Shown piece after piece: positions 18,006 through 27,350 of a DNA stretch of 64,000 bases; position 1 is the first letter of the stretch; each line of letters begins with the position of its first letter. The notes beneath the pieces were generated by a model that saw nothing but the letters and a program-made list of their open reading frames with translations, searched no databases and was not told the origin of the DNA. A program made the position numbers and the translations under genes. This DNA is from Vibrio fluminensis (lineage in GTDB: Bacteria > Pseudomonadota > Gammaproteobacteria > Enterobacterales > Vibrionaceae). The stretch covers positions 1 to 64,000 of the forward strand of contig NZ_JADILO010000005.1 of NCBI RefSeq assembly GCF_015278125.1, written 5' to 3'.

Positions 18006-20294
18006 ATGCAATGGACGTTGGCAGTCAGATGGATAGGTTTACTTTTTTGGCTACTCGCTACCGGGCTTGCAAATGCTGAGAGCGTGAATGCTCAGCCACA
18101 AGCTAATCAATATGTTGGATCTGAAGTGTGTCGTGATTGTCATCAAGAGCAAGCAGAGGCTTGGCAAGGGTCACACCATGATATGGCGATGAAGCATGCA
18201 GACCCTCTATCTGTACGGGGCAATTTTGCTGACGCGACGGTTAAGTTCAATAACCAAGACAACCGCTTTTTCATGCGCGGTGATGAGTATTGGGTCAATA
18301 TTCAAGGGCCTGATGGTCAATATCGTGATTATCAAATTCTCTATACCTTTGGCTGGGAGCCACTGCAGCAATACATGGTTCAGTTTGAGGATGGGCGAGT
18401 GCAACTGATTCCGTTTGCATGGGATACTAGAGAGAAACAACAAGGCGGGCAGCGATGGTTTCATCTATACCCTGATGCCACACCGACAGATGAGTTTTAT
18501 TGGACCAACAGCGGTCAGAACTGGAATTTTATGTGCGCGGATTGTCACTCGACCAATTTAGCCAAGAAGTATGATGCCACGACCAATACATACAATACCC
18601 AGTGGTCAGAGATCAACGTCGGGTGTGAAGCCTGCCATGGACCTGCAAGTCAACACGTTGAGCTGGCAAAAAACGCCCAACTAACTGAAAACAAGCAAGC
18701 GCACTTCGGTTTAACCCGCGATCTTGCTCAAGCGGTGAATGAGTGGGTATTTAAACAAGGCAGCACAACCATGCAGCCCAAAGCGATTCATCCAACTGAT
18801 CAACTGCAGACTTGCGCTCAATGTCATAGCCGACGAACGCAACTCAATGAAACAGCAGATCATGTTAAAGGTTCATTTCTTGATAAATACCGTTTGAGCC
18901 TTATCACGCCAGAGCTTTATCATCATGATGGTCAAATTTATGATGAAAACTATGTCTATGGCTCATTTTTACAATCGGCAATGGCAGAAAAAGGGGTAAC
19001 TTGCACCAACTGTCATGATCCTCACAGTGCAAAACTCAAAGTGGCTGAAGAAGCCGTTTGCAGCCAATGCCACTTAGCCATTGAATATACTCCAGAGAAA
19101 CATACTTTCCACCAGCCTGACACGGAAGCGTCGCAATGTACGACATGTCATATGCCGCAAACCACCTATATGCAGGTGGATCCAAGGCGTGACCACAGTT
19201 GGCATGTACCACGCGCCGACATCAGCCAGCATATTAACACCCCTAATGTGTGTACTTCCTGTCATGAGGATGAAACTGCGCAGTGGGCGGATAAGCAAGT
19301 GGCGAAATGGTTCCCTAATTCAAAATATCGTAATGAGCAGCACTTTTCGGTCGCGTTTTATGCCGATTCGATTGGTCATAGTGGTGCGGCAGACGCGTTG
19401 GCTTATTCGGCGCAAGATTCATCCTTAAGCGACATCATTCGCGGCTCTGCGTTGGAGCGAATGGGGGGCAATACTGGCAAGAATACTTTGGTCGCGCTTG
19501 CACGGGCGGTCAAACATGAGTCTGAGCTGATTCGCTTAGGTGCGATAGAAGGCAGTGCCGGTTATGAATTGAATGATCGATGGCAGATTTTGGTGCCATT
19601 ACTGAGTGACTCTGTGTTATCGATTCGCGCTGAAACCGCAGCCGCTTTGGTTAGCCGTTATAGGGAAATGAGTGATGCTCAAAGGATGCTAATTAATGAT
19701 CCATTAAATGAATACCTCGAGATTCAGCGCTTTAATTCTGATCGCGGCTTTGGTTTGGTTAATTTAGCCAATGTTCAGCGTGACATGGGTGATTTAGCGG
19801 ATGCGGAACAGCTTTACTTAAGCGCGATCGAAATCGAGCCCTATTTTGAAAACAGTTACGCCAATCTCGCCGATTTGTATCGCTCTCAAGGTAAGGAAGC
19901 GTCTGCACTGGCTGTTTTGCAACAAGGCATGCAGGCGCAGCCTAAGTCCAGCGCACTGCCCTATAGCATGGGGCTCGCCTTATTAAGGGCAGATCAAGGC
20001 GATAAAGCAGTGAATTACTTACGACAAGCGGCGCAAACTGCTGAGAGCAACGCACAGTATTGGTATGTTTATGGATTGGCATTAGAACATCGAGATTTGT
20101 TGGCAGCAAGCAATGCGCTTCAACAAGCCTATCGAGTCGGTGGTAATCCACAACATCTTTATGCGCAGTGCGAAGTGTTGGCAAGAAACCTAAGTACCGG
20201 AGAGGTTCAAGCGCCATTTCAACAGTGTCTGGCTGAATTAAGCAAAGTCGTACCGCCGCAAGTTATCGAGCAGTTGGAAAGCAAAATACGCTGA
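18006..20294 (+). CDS. Eight-haem c-type cytochrome with HEAT/TPR C-terminal tail
   Basis: A periplasmic electron-transfer protein of 762 residues. A signal or anchor segment (WIGLLFWLLATGLANA) precedes a cytochrome c554-like region with eight CXXCH sites: CRDCH, CADCH, CEACH, CAQCH, CTNCH, CSQCH, CTTCH and CTSCH, spread over about residues 38-430. Paired histidines in the region may act as distal ligands. From about residue 450 the sequence becomes helical repeats: HEAT-like units (IRLGAIEGSAGYELNDRW; IRAETAAALVSRYREM) and then TPRs (YANLADLYRSQGKEASALAV). ATG 18006 has AAGGA upstream; the frame is open to a TTG at 17940. The tail is homologous to the separate protein at 32372. Role: perhaps a redox partner in sulfatase-linked metabolism; this is inference. 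Confidence 0.88.
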   Translation: MQWTLAVRWIGLLFWLLATGLANAESVNAQPQANQYVGSEVCRDCHQEQAEAWQGSHHDMAMKHADPLSVRGNFADATVKFNNQDNRFFMRGDEYWVNIQGPDGQYRDYQILYTFGWEPLQQYMVQFEDGRVQLIPFAWDTREKQQGGQRWFHLYPDATPTDEFYWTNSGQNWNFMCADCHSTNLAKKYDATTNTYNTQWSEINVGCEACHGPASQHVELAKNAQLTENKQAHFGLTRDLAQAVNEWVFKQGSTTMQPKAIHPTDQLQTCAQCHSRRTQLNETADHVKGSFLDKYRLSLITPELYHHDGQIYDENYVYGSFLQSAMAEKGVTCTNCHDPHSAKLKVAEEAVCSQCHLAIEYTPEKHTFHQPDTEASQCTTCHMPQTTYMQVDPRRDHSWHVPRADISQHINTPNVCTSCHEDETAQWADKQVAKWFPNSKYRNEQHFSVAFYADSIGHSGAADALAYSAQDSSLSDIIRGSALERMGGNTGKNTLVALARAVKHESELIRLGAIEGSAGYELNDRWQILVPLLSDSVLSIRAETAAALVSRYREMSDAQRMLINDPLNEYLEIQRFNSDRGFGLVNLANVQRDMGDLADAEQLYLSAIEIEPYFENSYANLADLYRSQGKEASALAVLQQGMQAQPKSSALPYSMGLALLRADQGDKAVNYLRQAAQTAESNAQYWYVYGLALEHRDLLAASNALQQAYRVGGNPQHLYAQCEVLARNLSTGEVQAPFQQCLAELSKVVPPQVIEQLESKIR

Positions 20295-20387
20295 CGCCTG
20301 AATAAGTAAAGCTATAGGCGGTATAACCAATAGTTATTGGGGAAGTCAGTAGTATTTCAAAGTAAATCAACCTACTGAGGGCAGAAT

Positions 20388-21371
20388 ATGAACACTGCAC
20401 AGCAAGCCATTAACCAACTTATCGCACAAACAGAGCAGAGTGTCATCGGTCAAAGTCATGTGGTGCAAGCTTTGGTGATCGGGCTGTTAACCAACGGGCA
20501 TATTCTGCTAGAAGGCTTACCGGGTACGGCGAAAACACGTTCGGTAAAGTCATTAGCAAATTTACTCAATACCAGTTTTGGTCGCATTCAGTTTACGCCC
20601 GATCTGCTGCCCTCTGATGTCACTGGTACAGAGGTGTATCAGGAAGTTGAGGGCAAGCCACAATTGCATTTTCAGCCAGGTCCTATTTTCAACAGTATTG
20701 TATTGGCAGATGAGGTAAACCGCGCGCCAGCCAAAGTTCAAGCCGCTTTGCTTGAGGCGATGGCAGAAGGCACGATTACGGTTGGTGATAAAACCCATCA
20801 ACTGCCCGATCTCTTTATGGTGCTTGCGACGCAAAACCCGGTAGAACAAGAGGGGACTTATCCACTTCCTGAAGCGCAGATGGATCGCTTTATTATGAAA
20901 GTGACGGTGGACTATCCGCACGACGAAGCTGAGCGCGATATTATTCGTTTAGTACGCAGTGAGGAGTTAGGCGCGCTAAGCGAAGCTAGCCAAGCAGAGA
21001 GACAATTTATTGAGCCGGAACTGGTGCTTGAAGCAAGGCGACAACTCCCGCATATCAGCGTCTCTGATCTGGTCGAAAAATACATCGTGGCATTAGTCAT
21101 GGCAACGCGACAGCCTGAGCGATACCCAGAGAGTCAGTTACATGCATGGATAGAAATTGGTGCCAGTCCACGAGCTTCTATTGCGTTAGATAAATGTTCT
21201 CGCGCTTATGCTTGGCTACAAGGACGTGACCATGTCACGCCTGATGATGTAAGAGCGATGGTGCCTTTTGTCTTGGGGCATCGCTTTTCGCTCTCTTATG
21301 ATGCGCTTGCCGATGGTGTGAATCATCATGGTGTCGTCAATGAGTTACTTGATCATGTAGAAATCGCATAA
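20388..21371 (+). CDS. MoxR-family AAA+ ATPase
   Basis: A cytosolic AAA_3 ATPase of 327 residues. Walker A is LEGLPGTAKTRSVKSLA (about residue 42), Walker B is IVLADEVNRAPAK (about 106), sensor 1 is LATQNPVEQEGTYPLPEAQ and the arginine-finger region is DRFIMKV. MoxR proteins act as chaperones for VWA-domain partners, which are encoded in this operon. The C-terminal lid (PRASIALDKCSRAYAW) is typical. It is the first gene of the six-gene block and lies 93 bases after the cytochrome gene, with GAGGG before its ATG. Confidence 0.93.
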   Translation: MNTAQQAINQLIAQTEQSVIGQSHVVQALVIGLLTNGHILLEGLPGTAKTRSVKSLANLLNTSFGRIQFTPDLLPSDVTGTEVYQEVEGKPQLHFQPGPIFNSIVLADEVNRAPAKVQAALLEAMAEGTITVGDKTHQLPDLFMVLATQNPVEQEGTYPLPEAQMDRFIMKVTVDYPHDEAERDIIRLVRSEELGALSEASQAERQFIEPELVLEARRQLPHISVSDLVEKYIVALVMATRQPERYPESQLHAWIEIGASPRASIALDKCSRAYAWLQGRDHVTPDDVRAMVPFVLGHRFSLSYDALADGVNHHGVVNELLDHVEIA

Positions 21372-21382
21372 GTGGAGGCGCT

Positions 21383-22345
21383 ATGGCAAAGCCAACACTG
21401 GTTCCTCAATCTCAACAACTCGACTCGAGGCTTTATTGTGACTATGCGCGCTTGGTGAGGTTACAAGGGCAAGCTGAGTCGTTTTCACTCCTACCGCATT
21501 TAAAAGCTGGCAGTGTTTTATCTGGTCGACACAACTCGCTTTTTCGTGGGCGTGGTCTGAATTTTGAAGAGTTACGCCATTATCAACTGGGTGATGATAT
21601 TCGTAATCTAGACTGGAAGGTGACACTGCGCACGGGTAAACCGCATGTACGCAGCTATACCGAAGAAAAAGATCGCAATGTCATCATATGTATTGATCAA
21701 CGCAGCGCGATGTTCTTTGCCTCTGACAATGCAATGAAATCAGTAGTGGCGGCGGAGAGTGCCGCAGTGTGTGCTTGGCGAGTACTGAAAGATGGCGACC
21801 GCGTAGGTTTTGTTGTTGCGACGCCACAGCGCATATTGCATAGCAAACCACAACGCTCACAACACCATTTACTTGCGCAGTTAAAGCAGTTAGCGCAGTT
21901 TAATCAAGCGTTAAATGTTAACTCGCGAGACAGTGAACAGGTGAGCTTTAAGTCTTGGATAGAGTTAATTAAACGCATGCGTCCCAAGCAATCAACGTTG
22001 ATCTTCATTAGTGATTGGCGAGATTGCCAAGCCAAGGATTTAGATCAGCTCAAGCAATTGCAGCAACATAATGATGTGTTGGCGATAACGGTCAATGATG
22101 CGTTTGAACACTCTTTGCCGCAGCATTTGGCTAACGCCAACTGGGTGGTGGGCGATGGTCAATATCAGCTTAATCTAGATACACACAGCAAAGTCGACCT
22201 CGCGAGTAATGAGTTGCGGCAACAAAGCCAAATGCAACGTCATGCGCTGGTGAAGTTAATGGCAATGAAGCATTTGCCACATATCGAGTTGGATACTGCA
22301 GGGCAACATATTAGTCAGCTACAAAAAATGGTCGGGGGTCGTTAA
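21383..22345 (+). CDS. DUF58 domain protein of the MoxR/Bat operon
   Basis: A 320-residue DUF58 (VWA-like) protein with the hallmark block FEELRHYQLGDDIRNLDWK followed by TGKPHVRSYTEEKDRNV and VIICIDQRSAMFF, which is the degenerate MIDAS position (DQRSA). It has no membrane segment. DUF58 proteins are encoded next to MoxR and are thought to be its substrates. It starts 11 bases after the moxR stop with GTGGAGG as ribosome site, and its stop overlaps the next ATG by one base (TAATG), which means coupled translation. Confidence 0.9.
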   Translation: MAKPTLVPQSQQLDSRLYCDYARLVRLQGQAESFSLLPHLKAGSVLSGRHNSLFRGRGLNFEELRHYQLGDDIRNLDWKVTLRTGKPHVRSYTEEKDRNVIICIDQRSAMFFASDNAMKSVVAAESAAVCAWRVLKDGDRVGFVVATPQRILHSKPQRSQHHLLAQLKQLAQFNQALNVNSRDSEQVSFKSWIELIKRMRPKQSTLIFISDWRDCQAKDLDQLKQLQQHNDVLAITVNDAFEHSLPQHLANANWVVGDGQYQLNLDTHSKVDLASNELRQQSQMQRHALVKLMAMKHLPHIELDTAGQHISQLQKMVGGR

Positions 22346-22914
22346 TGTCAGTCGAACATACACCGCCAAGCACTTATATATTACGTGAATTGCATGATGT
22401 AGCTGTACCTGAGAGCATCAGTTGGATGCCGCAAACCATCGGTTGGCAAATGCTAGCGCTGCTGGTGTTATTACTATTGCTAATGTTGATGGTAAAGCGA
22501 GCACGCCTTTGGTGGGTAAATCGATATCGCAGCGAAGCCATCAATGCGCTCGAGCAGCTAGATATTAACCACGCCACACAGCCTTATCAGGTGTTTTCGG
22601 TTCTTAAGATTGTGTTGGTGCATCTTAATGCGCGCCACCGTTCACTTCATGATACCGCTTTTTTACAGGTGCTTGATGACTTGATGCCAAGTGAACGGGA
22701 CTTTTCCGCTAGCTTCCCTGCCAACTGGTTAGCGAGCCTCAATGATCCCAATAGCAATTTGGATGCAGCCGAGAGGGAGATCTTAGTTACGCAAGCCAAA
22801 CGCTGGGTTTTACAGCACAGCAACGCTGATTTAATTCCTCAATCTAATTGGGCTAGTTTGCTACAAAGAGTCGGGTTGAAAAGCCGTTTTGAGAAGTTAG
22901 GGGATAAGAGATGA
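22345..22914 (+). CDS. DUF4381 membrane protein
   Basis: A 189-residue protein with the DUF4381 pattern. A short proline-containing N-terminus (LRELHDVAVPESISWMPQTI) precedes a single TM helix (WQMLALLVLLLLLMLMVKRARLW) and a cytosolic helical domain of about 130 residues. The domain is found almost only in MoxR/VWA operons and probably anchors the complex at the inner membrane. Its start overlaps the DUF58 stop and its end overlaps the next gene by 4 bases. Confidence 0.88.
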   Translation: MSVEHTPPSTYILRELHDVAVPESISWMPQTIGWQMLALLVLLLLLMLMVKRARLWWVNRYRSEAINALEQLDINHATQPYQVFSVLKIVLVHLNARHRSLHDTAFLQVLDDLMPSERDFSASFPANWLASLNDPNSNLDAAEREILVTQAKRWVLQHSNADLIPQSNWASLLQRVGLKSRFEKLGDKR

Positions 22915-24029
22915 GCATGAATAGCGTTTTATCATCTATCCACTGGAGCAGCGTTGAATTAGCGCATCCGATGTGGCTAGTTATTTTACCGTTACCTCTG
23001 GTCGTTTATTGGCTTGTTCCCGCTTATCGCACCAAACAGACGGCGATAAAAGTGCCGTTTTTTGGTCAACTTGTCGCAGCCATTGGTGAGTCGCCAACTC
23101 ATGGTGCAAGTCAACTAAGTCCAAGCTGGTGGCAGCGTGCAACCTTAGTGGTTTCATGGCTGTTGGTGGTGTTGGCGCTGGCAAAACCTACCGTATTGGG
23201 TGAGCCACAAGTGCGTGAAAGTTTAGGTCGTGATGTGATGGTGTTGGTCGACTTGTCTGGCTCTATGGCTGAGCAGGATTTTACCTCGAAAAACGGCGAC
23301 AAAGTTTCTCGTTTAGAGGCGGCGAAAGAAGTGTTAGGCGAATTTGTCCAAACCCGAAAGGGTGACAGGTTAGGGCTGATTTTGTTTGGCGATGCTGCTT
23401 TTGTGCAAACGCCGTTTACTGCCGATCAGAAAGTCTGGTTGGAGCTCCTACAACAAACAGATGTGGCGATGGCAGGACAGAGTACGCATCTTGGCGACGC
23501 GATAGGTTTAGCCATAAAAGTATTTGAGCAAAGTAAGCAAAGCCGTAATGACGCTGGTGATGTTAACTCACCGCAGCTAGTGGCAATAGTGCTAACCGAT
23601 GGCAATGATACCGGGAGTTTTGTCGAACCAATCGATGCGGCAAAAGTAGCCAAAGCGAAAGATGTTCGTATCCACGTGATAGCGATGGGCGATCCGCTCA
23701 CTGTTGGCGAGGTGGCGTTGGATACAGAAACGATGGATCGAATTGCAAAAGAATCTGGCGGCGAGTCTTTTCAAGCACTAAACCGAGATGAGTTGGCAGA
23801 GGCTTACCAAGCGATTGGTGAGCTCGAACCTCAGTTGTACGAAAGCACCACCTATCGCCCCAAACAGAGCTTACATCATTATCTGATCGCAATTGTGGTG
23901 GTGATCTATTTGGCGGCGTTTAGTTTGGCGACGCTGAAACGTCGGATGCTTGCCACGACTATGAAAATAAGCACCACGAAAGCGCGCACTCAGCCCACTA
24001 ACCAATCACAAGGAGAACATGATGTTTGA
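22911..24029 (+). CDS. VWA-domain membrane protein, BatA-like
   Basis: A 372-residue inner-membrane protein. An N-terminal hydrophobic segment (PMWLVILPLPLVVYWLVP) and a second one (ATLVVSWLLVVLALAKPTV) are followed by a VWA domain with an intact MIDAS motif DLSGSMAEQDF (about residue 113), the TDGNDTGSF segment, and a final TM helix (YLIAIVVVIYLAAFSLATL). Bat (Bacteroides aerotolerance) proteins are implicated in envelope integrity and stress; the biochemical function is unknown. The gene overlaps both neighbours, so it belongs to a single translational unit. Confidence 0.9.
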   Translation: MSMNSVLSSIHWSSVELAHPMWLVILPLPLVVYWLVPAYRTKQTAIKVPFFGQLVAAIGESPTHGASQLSPSWWQRATLVVSWLLVVLALAKPTVLGEPQVRESLGRDVMVLVDLSGSMAEQDFTSKNGDKVSRLEAAKEVLGEFVQTRKGDRLGLILFGDAAFVQTPFTADQKVWLELLQQTDVAMAGQSTHLGDAIGLAIKVFEQSKQSRNDAGDVNSPQLVAIVLTDGNDTGSFVEPIDAAKVAKAKDVRIHVIAMGDPLTVGEVALDTETMDRIAKESGGESFQALNRDELAEAYQAIGELEPQLYESTTYRPKQSLHHYLIAIVVVIYLAAFSLATLKRRMLATTMKISTTKARTQPTNQSQGEHDV

Positions 24030-25797
24030 TTCTCTTACGTGGCTAACAGGTGCTTGGCTAACAGGTGCTTGGCTAACAGAAGGTTGGCTAGCGGAGCTGA
24101 GCCAATTTCACTTTATTCGCCCACTATGGTTACTTGCGTTCTTGCCGATGGTGTTGTTGATATGGTTGAGATGGCGGGAAGACAATAAACCGAGTTGGAA
24201 AGATGTACTGCCAGCGCATCTGCGTGATGCACTTACCATTGGCGAGCGCGGTTGGCGCAAGCAATTACCCCTTAAATTGCTTATGGCGATTGTGTCGGTC
24301 GCGATTGTGATTTGTGCGGGTCCTAGTTGGCAGAGAGAAGCCTCACCATTTGGTGAAGACCAAGCGTCATTGCTGGTGGTTTTGGACAACAGTGATTCCA
24401 TGTTGGCGACCGACATTGCGCCAAGTCGTTTGGAGCGTTCTAAACATAAGATACGCGATTTGCTGAAAGTGAGAAAAGGAGGGCGCACAGGGTTGGTTGT
24501 TTACGCGGGTTCCGCGCATGTCGCGATGCCTATTACACAAGACAGTAAAGTGTTTGAGCCCTTTTTAGCGGCGATTGAGCCACAAATAATGCCTATTGCA
24601 GGCAAACAAGCAGAGCAAGCGTTGCCGCTGATTAAACAACAATTGTCTGACCAAATAGGTGCGAGCGTATTGTTGATAAGCGATGGTGTTAATCCAACCA
24701 CTGTTGAAGCCTATCAACGTTTTTTCGCGCAAGGTGAACATCAGCTTTTGATACTCGCGGCGGGCAATCGTAACGTAGTCAGTAACAATCCTATCGATAT
24801 CGACTCACTACAAAATTTGGCGTCTGCGACCGGAGGCAAGGTGGTGGAGATCAGTGTCGATGATAGCGATATTCAACAACTCAATCGTATGATTGAGCGA
24901 AATATGCAGCTTAATGGTGAATCGTCCATGCCATGGAAAGATATGGGCTATTACTTGCTAATACCGATGGCATTGGTGATGTTAGTCTGGTTTAGAAAAG
25001 GTTGGCTGGTGCAATGGTGTGTTTCTGCGTTGTTGGTTGCTCAGTTAGCGTTTGTGCCGCCAGTGCAAGCAGAGACGGTGGCGATTAAGGCAGAGCAAGT
25101 AACGGTATTAGAAACGCGCTCAAACTGGGACAAGTTTACTCAGTGGTGGTGGGATTTATGGTTAACGCCGAATCAGCAAGGTCAGCGTTGGTTCAATCAG
25201 CAAGAGTATTTGCAAGCGGCAAAACACTTTGTTGATCCATTGAGAAAAGGCACCGCTTACTACTATGCCGGCGAATACAAACTTGCTCATAGTGCCTTTC
25301 TTGAGATGCTCAACGACCCAGATCCTGATGTGGTTAATTATGGTTTGTATAACGCTGCAAGTGCCTTAGCGAGACAACGAGAGTACTTAGCTGCGCGAGA
25401 ACTATTGCAAAATCTTGCTGACGACGAGCAGCTTAATCCGGCATTAAGGACAGACGTTGAGCACAACCTGACAGTGATTGCAGGTATCGTCGAAGAGATA
25501 AACCGCACCAGTGAAAGCCAAGCGGGCACGACAGATGGACCAGAAGAGTCTTTTGAGCTTGATGATGATAAACCGCGCACAGCGGATGGGGCTGACGAAG
25601 AAACAGTGGCGGAGCTTATGCTCAAAGAAACGTTAAACGCCAATGAAATTCTCGGTAGTGAAGAGTTAGCCGATAAGTGGCTTAAGCGTGTTGAAGCTGA
25701 CCCTAAATTCTTTTTGCGCGCCAAGTTTCAAATTCAACTGCGTGAAGCATCGAATTTTGTGGCAGAACCAACTGCTGAGAGTGAGGATAAACAATGA
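24022..25797 (+). CDS. VWA plus TPR membrane protein, BatB/BatC-like fusion
   Basis: A VWA domain with MIDAS VVLDNSDSMLATD (about residue 120) sits between two N-terminal membrane segments and a TM helix near residue 310 (YYLLIPMALVMLVWF). A periplasmic TPR-like region follows (RWFNQQEYLQAAKHF, YYYAGEYKLAHSAF, YNAASALARQREYLAAREL) with an acidic tail, so BatB and BatC functions are fused. ATG 24022 is preferred over 24019 because AGGAG (24011-24015) then lies 6 bases away. The first 20 residues contain a 5-residue repeat encoded by a 15-bp tandem duplication. The start overlaps the BatA stop by 8 bases. Confidence 0.88.
   Translation: MFDSLTWLTGAWLTGAWLTEGWLAELSQFHFIRPLWLLAFLPMVLLIWLRWREDNKPSWKDVLPAHLRDALTIGERGWRKQLPLKLLMAIVSVAIVICAGPSWQREASPFGEDQASLLVVLDNSDSMLATDIAPSRLERSKHKIRDLLKVRKGGRTGLVVYAGSAHVAMPITQDSKVFEPFLAAIEPQIMPIAGKQAEQALPLIKQQLSDQIGASVLLISDGVNPTTVEAYQRFFAQGEHQLLILAAGNRNVVSNNPIDIDSLQNLASATGGKVVEISVDDSDIQQLNRMIERNMQLNGESSMPWKDMGYYLLIPMALVMLVWFRKGWLVQWCVSALLVAQLAFVPPVQAETVAIKAEQVTVLETRSNWDKFTQWWWDLWLTPNQQGQRWFNQQEYLQAAKHFVDPLRKGTAYYYAGEYKLAHSAFLEMLNDPDPDVVNYGLYNAASALARQREYLAARELLQNLADDEQLNPALRTDVEHNLTVIAGIVEEINRTSESQAGTTDGPEESFELDDDKPRTADGADEETVAELMLKETLNANEILGSEELADKWLKRVEADPKFFLRAKFQIQLREASNFVAEPTAESEDKQ
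24041..24085 (+). repeat. 15-bp tandem repeat inside the BatB/C N-terminus
   Basis: GGCTAACAGGTGCTT occurs twice exactly (24041-24055, 24056-24070) and a third time with changes (24071-24085). It encodes the repeated WLTGA pattern at the very N-terminus. Because the unit is 15 bases, gain or loss keeps the frame. Confidence 0.92.
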
Positions 25798-27182
25798 AAG
25801 TAAACCGCGTTCCCACCGTTGTTTGGCTGGCGTTGATTGGCTCGCTGTTCTTTAGCTCACTGTTTTTTAGCACGTTGAGTTTGGCGCAAGAGAATCAGGG
25901 ATTATCCATTTATGATCTGCAAGCAAGCCAGAATGTGGCGATTTCTGCTTGGGTAGGTGATAAATCCAATCCTGCGTCGAGCGCTACGTTTAGCGTCAAC
26001 CAGCAGGTCATCCTCAATATTGAGGTTGCCACGCCGCGCTGGTTTACCGGCGGTACGCGTATTGGCAGTGTCGAAATCCCTAATGTGATCGCTAAGCAGC
26101 GCAACCAACTGGCGACCAACTATACCGAGCGCAAAGATGGCAAAACTTGGTCGAGGCAGCATTGGGAAGTCACCCTATATCCGCAAGAGTCAGGCGAGTT
26201 TGTCGTTCCGCCAATTGCGGTAAGGGTTCAGGTATCCGCCCCTGATGGTAGCAATGTATCGGGTACACTCTATACAGAGCCTGTACGTTTTACTGCTCAA
26301 TTACCGTCTGGCTTGCTTAGCGATAAAGCGAACTGGTTTGCAGCAACAAACGTAACGGTTGAGCAGCAGTGGTTTACCTCCAATGACGATCTGCAAGTCG
26401 GCGATTCTGTTACGCGCGCGATCACTATCCAAGCACAAGATAGCTTATCAATACTGTTACCGGATTTACTACAAGCCCCTGTAGAGTCCTCAGCAAAAGC
26501 TAAGCAACACTCTCAAGGGCAACCACCGACACGTTTATATCAAGTCTATCCGATGCCAAATCGTCTTGCGGACTCTCAAAGCCGAGGAGACTATCAATCG
26601 AGCCGTGAAGAGCAATCGGTCTATGTGTTGCAACAAGGGGGAGAGATTGCTTTTCCCGAGTTAACATTTCAGTGGTGGAATACACACAAAAACCGTTTAG
26701 AAACGGTGACAATTGAAGGGCGTCGGTTTGAGGTTCAACATACCGTGAAATCATTTGTCATTATGTATGCAAAAGGTTTGTCGATAGCCGCGACGCTATT
26801 CTTGCTGATCGTTTTAAGTGTGTATGCGGCTAAACGTTATTTTAAACATCATGCAAAGCCAGCTTGGCTTGTATTACATCAATTAATTAAACAAAGAGAG
26901 TGGGGGAAAATCCGATTATTTATCTACCGTGAGTTGAGAATGACCAATGGCGATTTGGAGTTGGCTAAATTTAAACCAGACGACCAGTGGCGTGAGAGCA
27001 GTCAGCGATTTCAAGCGGGGGAGCAAGATAGTCATTTAGCGCGAAAATTGTGGCTAACGATTGGAAATAAGCGAAAAAACAATCGCTCTAAGCGTGGATT
27101 TCGAGGTTCAATACCGCCAGCGTTACCCCAACTTGAACGTTTGCTCAATACTATCAATAGCACAAATAAAGCAGACAAATAA
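25794..27182 (+). CDS. BatD-like protein
   Basis: A 462-residue exported and membrane-anchored protein. A signal peptide (LFFSSLFFSTLSLA) leads into beta-rich repeats of the BatD type (FSVNQQVILNIEVATPRWF; WEVTLYPQESGEFVVPPIAV) and a TM helix near residue 325 (GLSIAATLFLLIVLSVYAA), ending in a cytosolic basic tail. It closes the operon; its ATG overlaps the preceding stop. BatD-like proteins may bind or fold envelope substrates, but this is not established. The last codons run into a 13-bp tandem duplication that carries the stop. Confidence 0.85.
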   Translation: MKVNRVPTVVWLALIGSLFFSSLFFSTLSLAQENQGLSIYDLQASQNVAISAWVGDKSNPASSATFSVNQQVILNIEVATPRWFTGGTRIGSVEIPNVIAKQRNQLATNYTERKDGKTWSRQHWEVTLYPQESGEFVVPPIAVRVQVSAPDGSNVSGTLYTEPVRFTAQLPSGLLSDKANWFAATNVTVEQQWFTSNDDLQVGDSVTRAITIQAQDSLSILLPDLLQAPVESSAKAKQHSQGQPPTRLYQVYPMPNRLADSQSRGDYQSSREEQSVYVLQQGGEIAFPELTFQWWNTHKNRLETVTIEGRRFEVQHTVKSFVIMYAKGLSIAATLFLLIVLSVYAAKRYFKHHAKPAWLVLHQLIKQREWGKIRLFIYRELRMTNGDLELAKFKPDDQWRESSQRFQAGEQDSHLARKLWLTIGNKRKNNRSKRGFRGSIPPALPQLERLLNTINSTNKADK

Positions 27183-27196
27183 AGCAGACAAATAAA
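27164..27196 (+). repeat. 13-bp tandem duplication across the BatD stop
   Basis: AAATAAAGCAGAC occurs at 27164-27176 and 27177-27189, followed by a partial third copy. The duplicated unit straddles the stop codon at 27180-27182. Confidence 0.9.
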
Positions 27197-27274
27197 CCGC
27201 GCAGAGACCGGATCAAAATCGCAATTATTTAACGCGCCACTAACTTAACTATCGAAGAAGTTCCTATACTATCA

Positions 27275-27344
27275 GTAACTTTGGTCATTGTTACTGTGGT
27301 AGTAAGTACTTTAGTAATATGTGCTTTGGTAATAAGTGCTGTGG
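27275..27344 (+). repeat. Degenerate 15-bp array before the LysR gene
   Basis: Four and a half imperfect units starting at 27275, 27290, 27306, 27321 and 27336 have the form GTNCTTTGGTAATAA (15, 16, 15 and 15 bases). The array ends at the GGAG ribosome site of the LysR gene, so it fills the whole promoter and leader. It may be an operator array for autoregulation or a slippage product. Confidence 0.7.
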
Positions 27345-27350
27345 AGCGTT

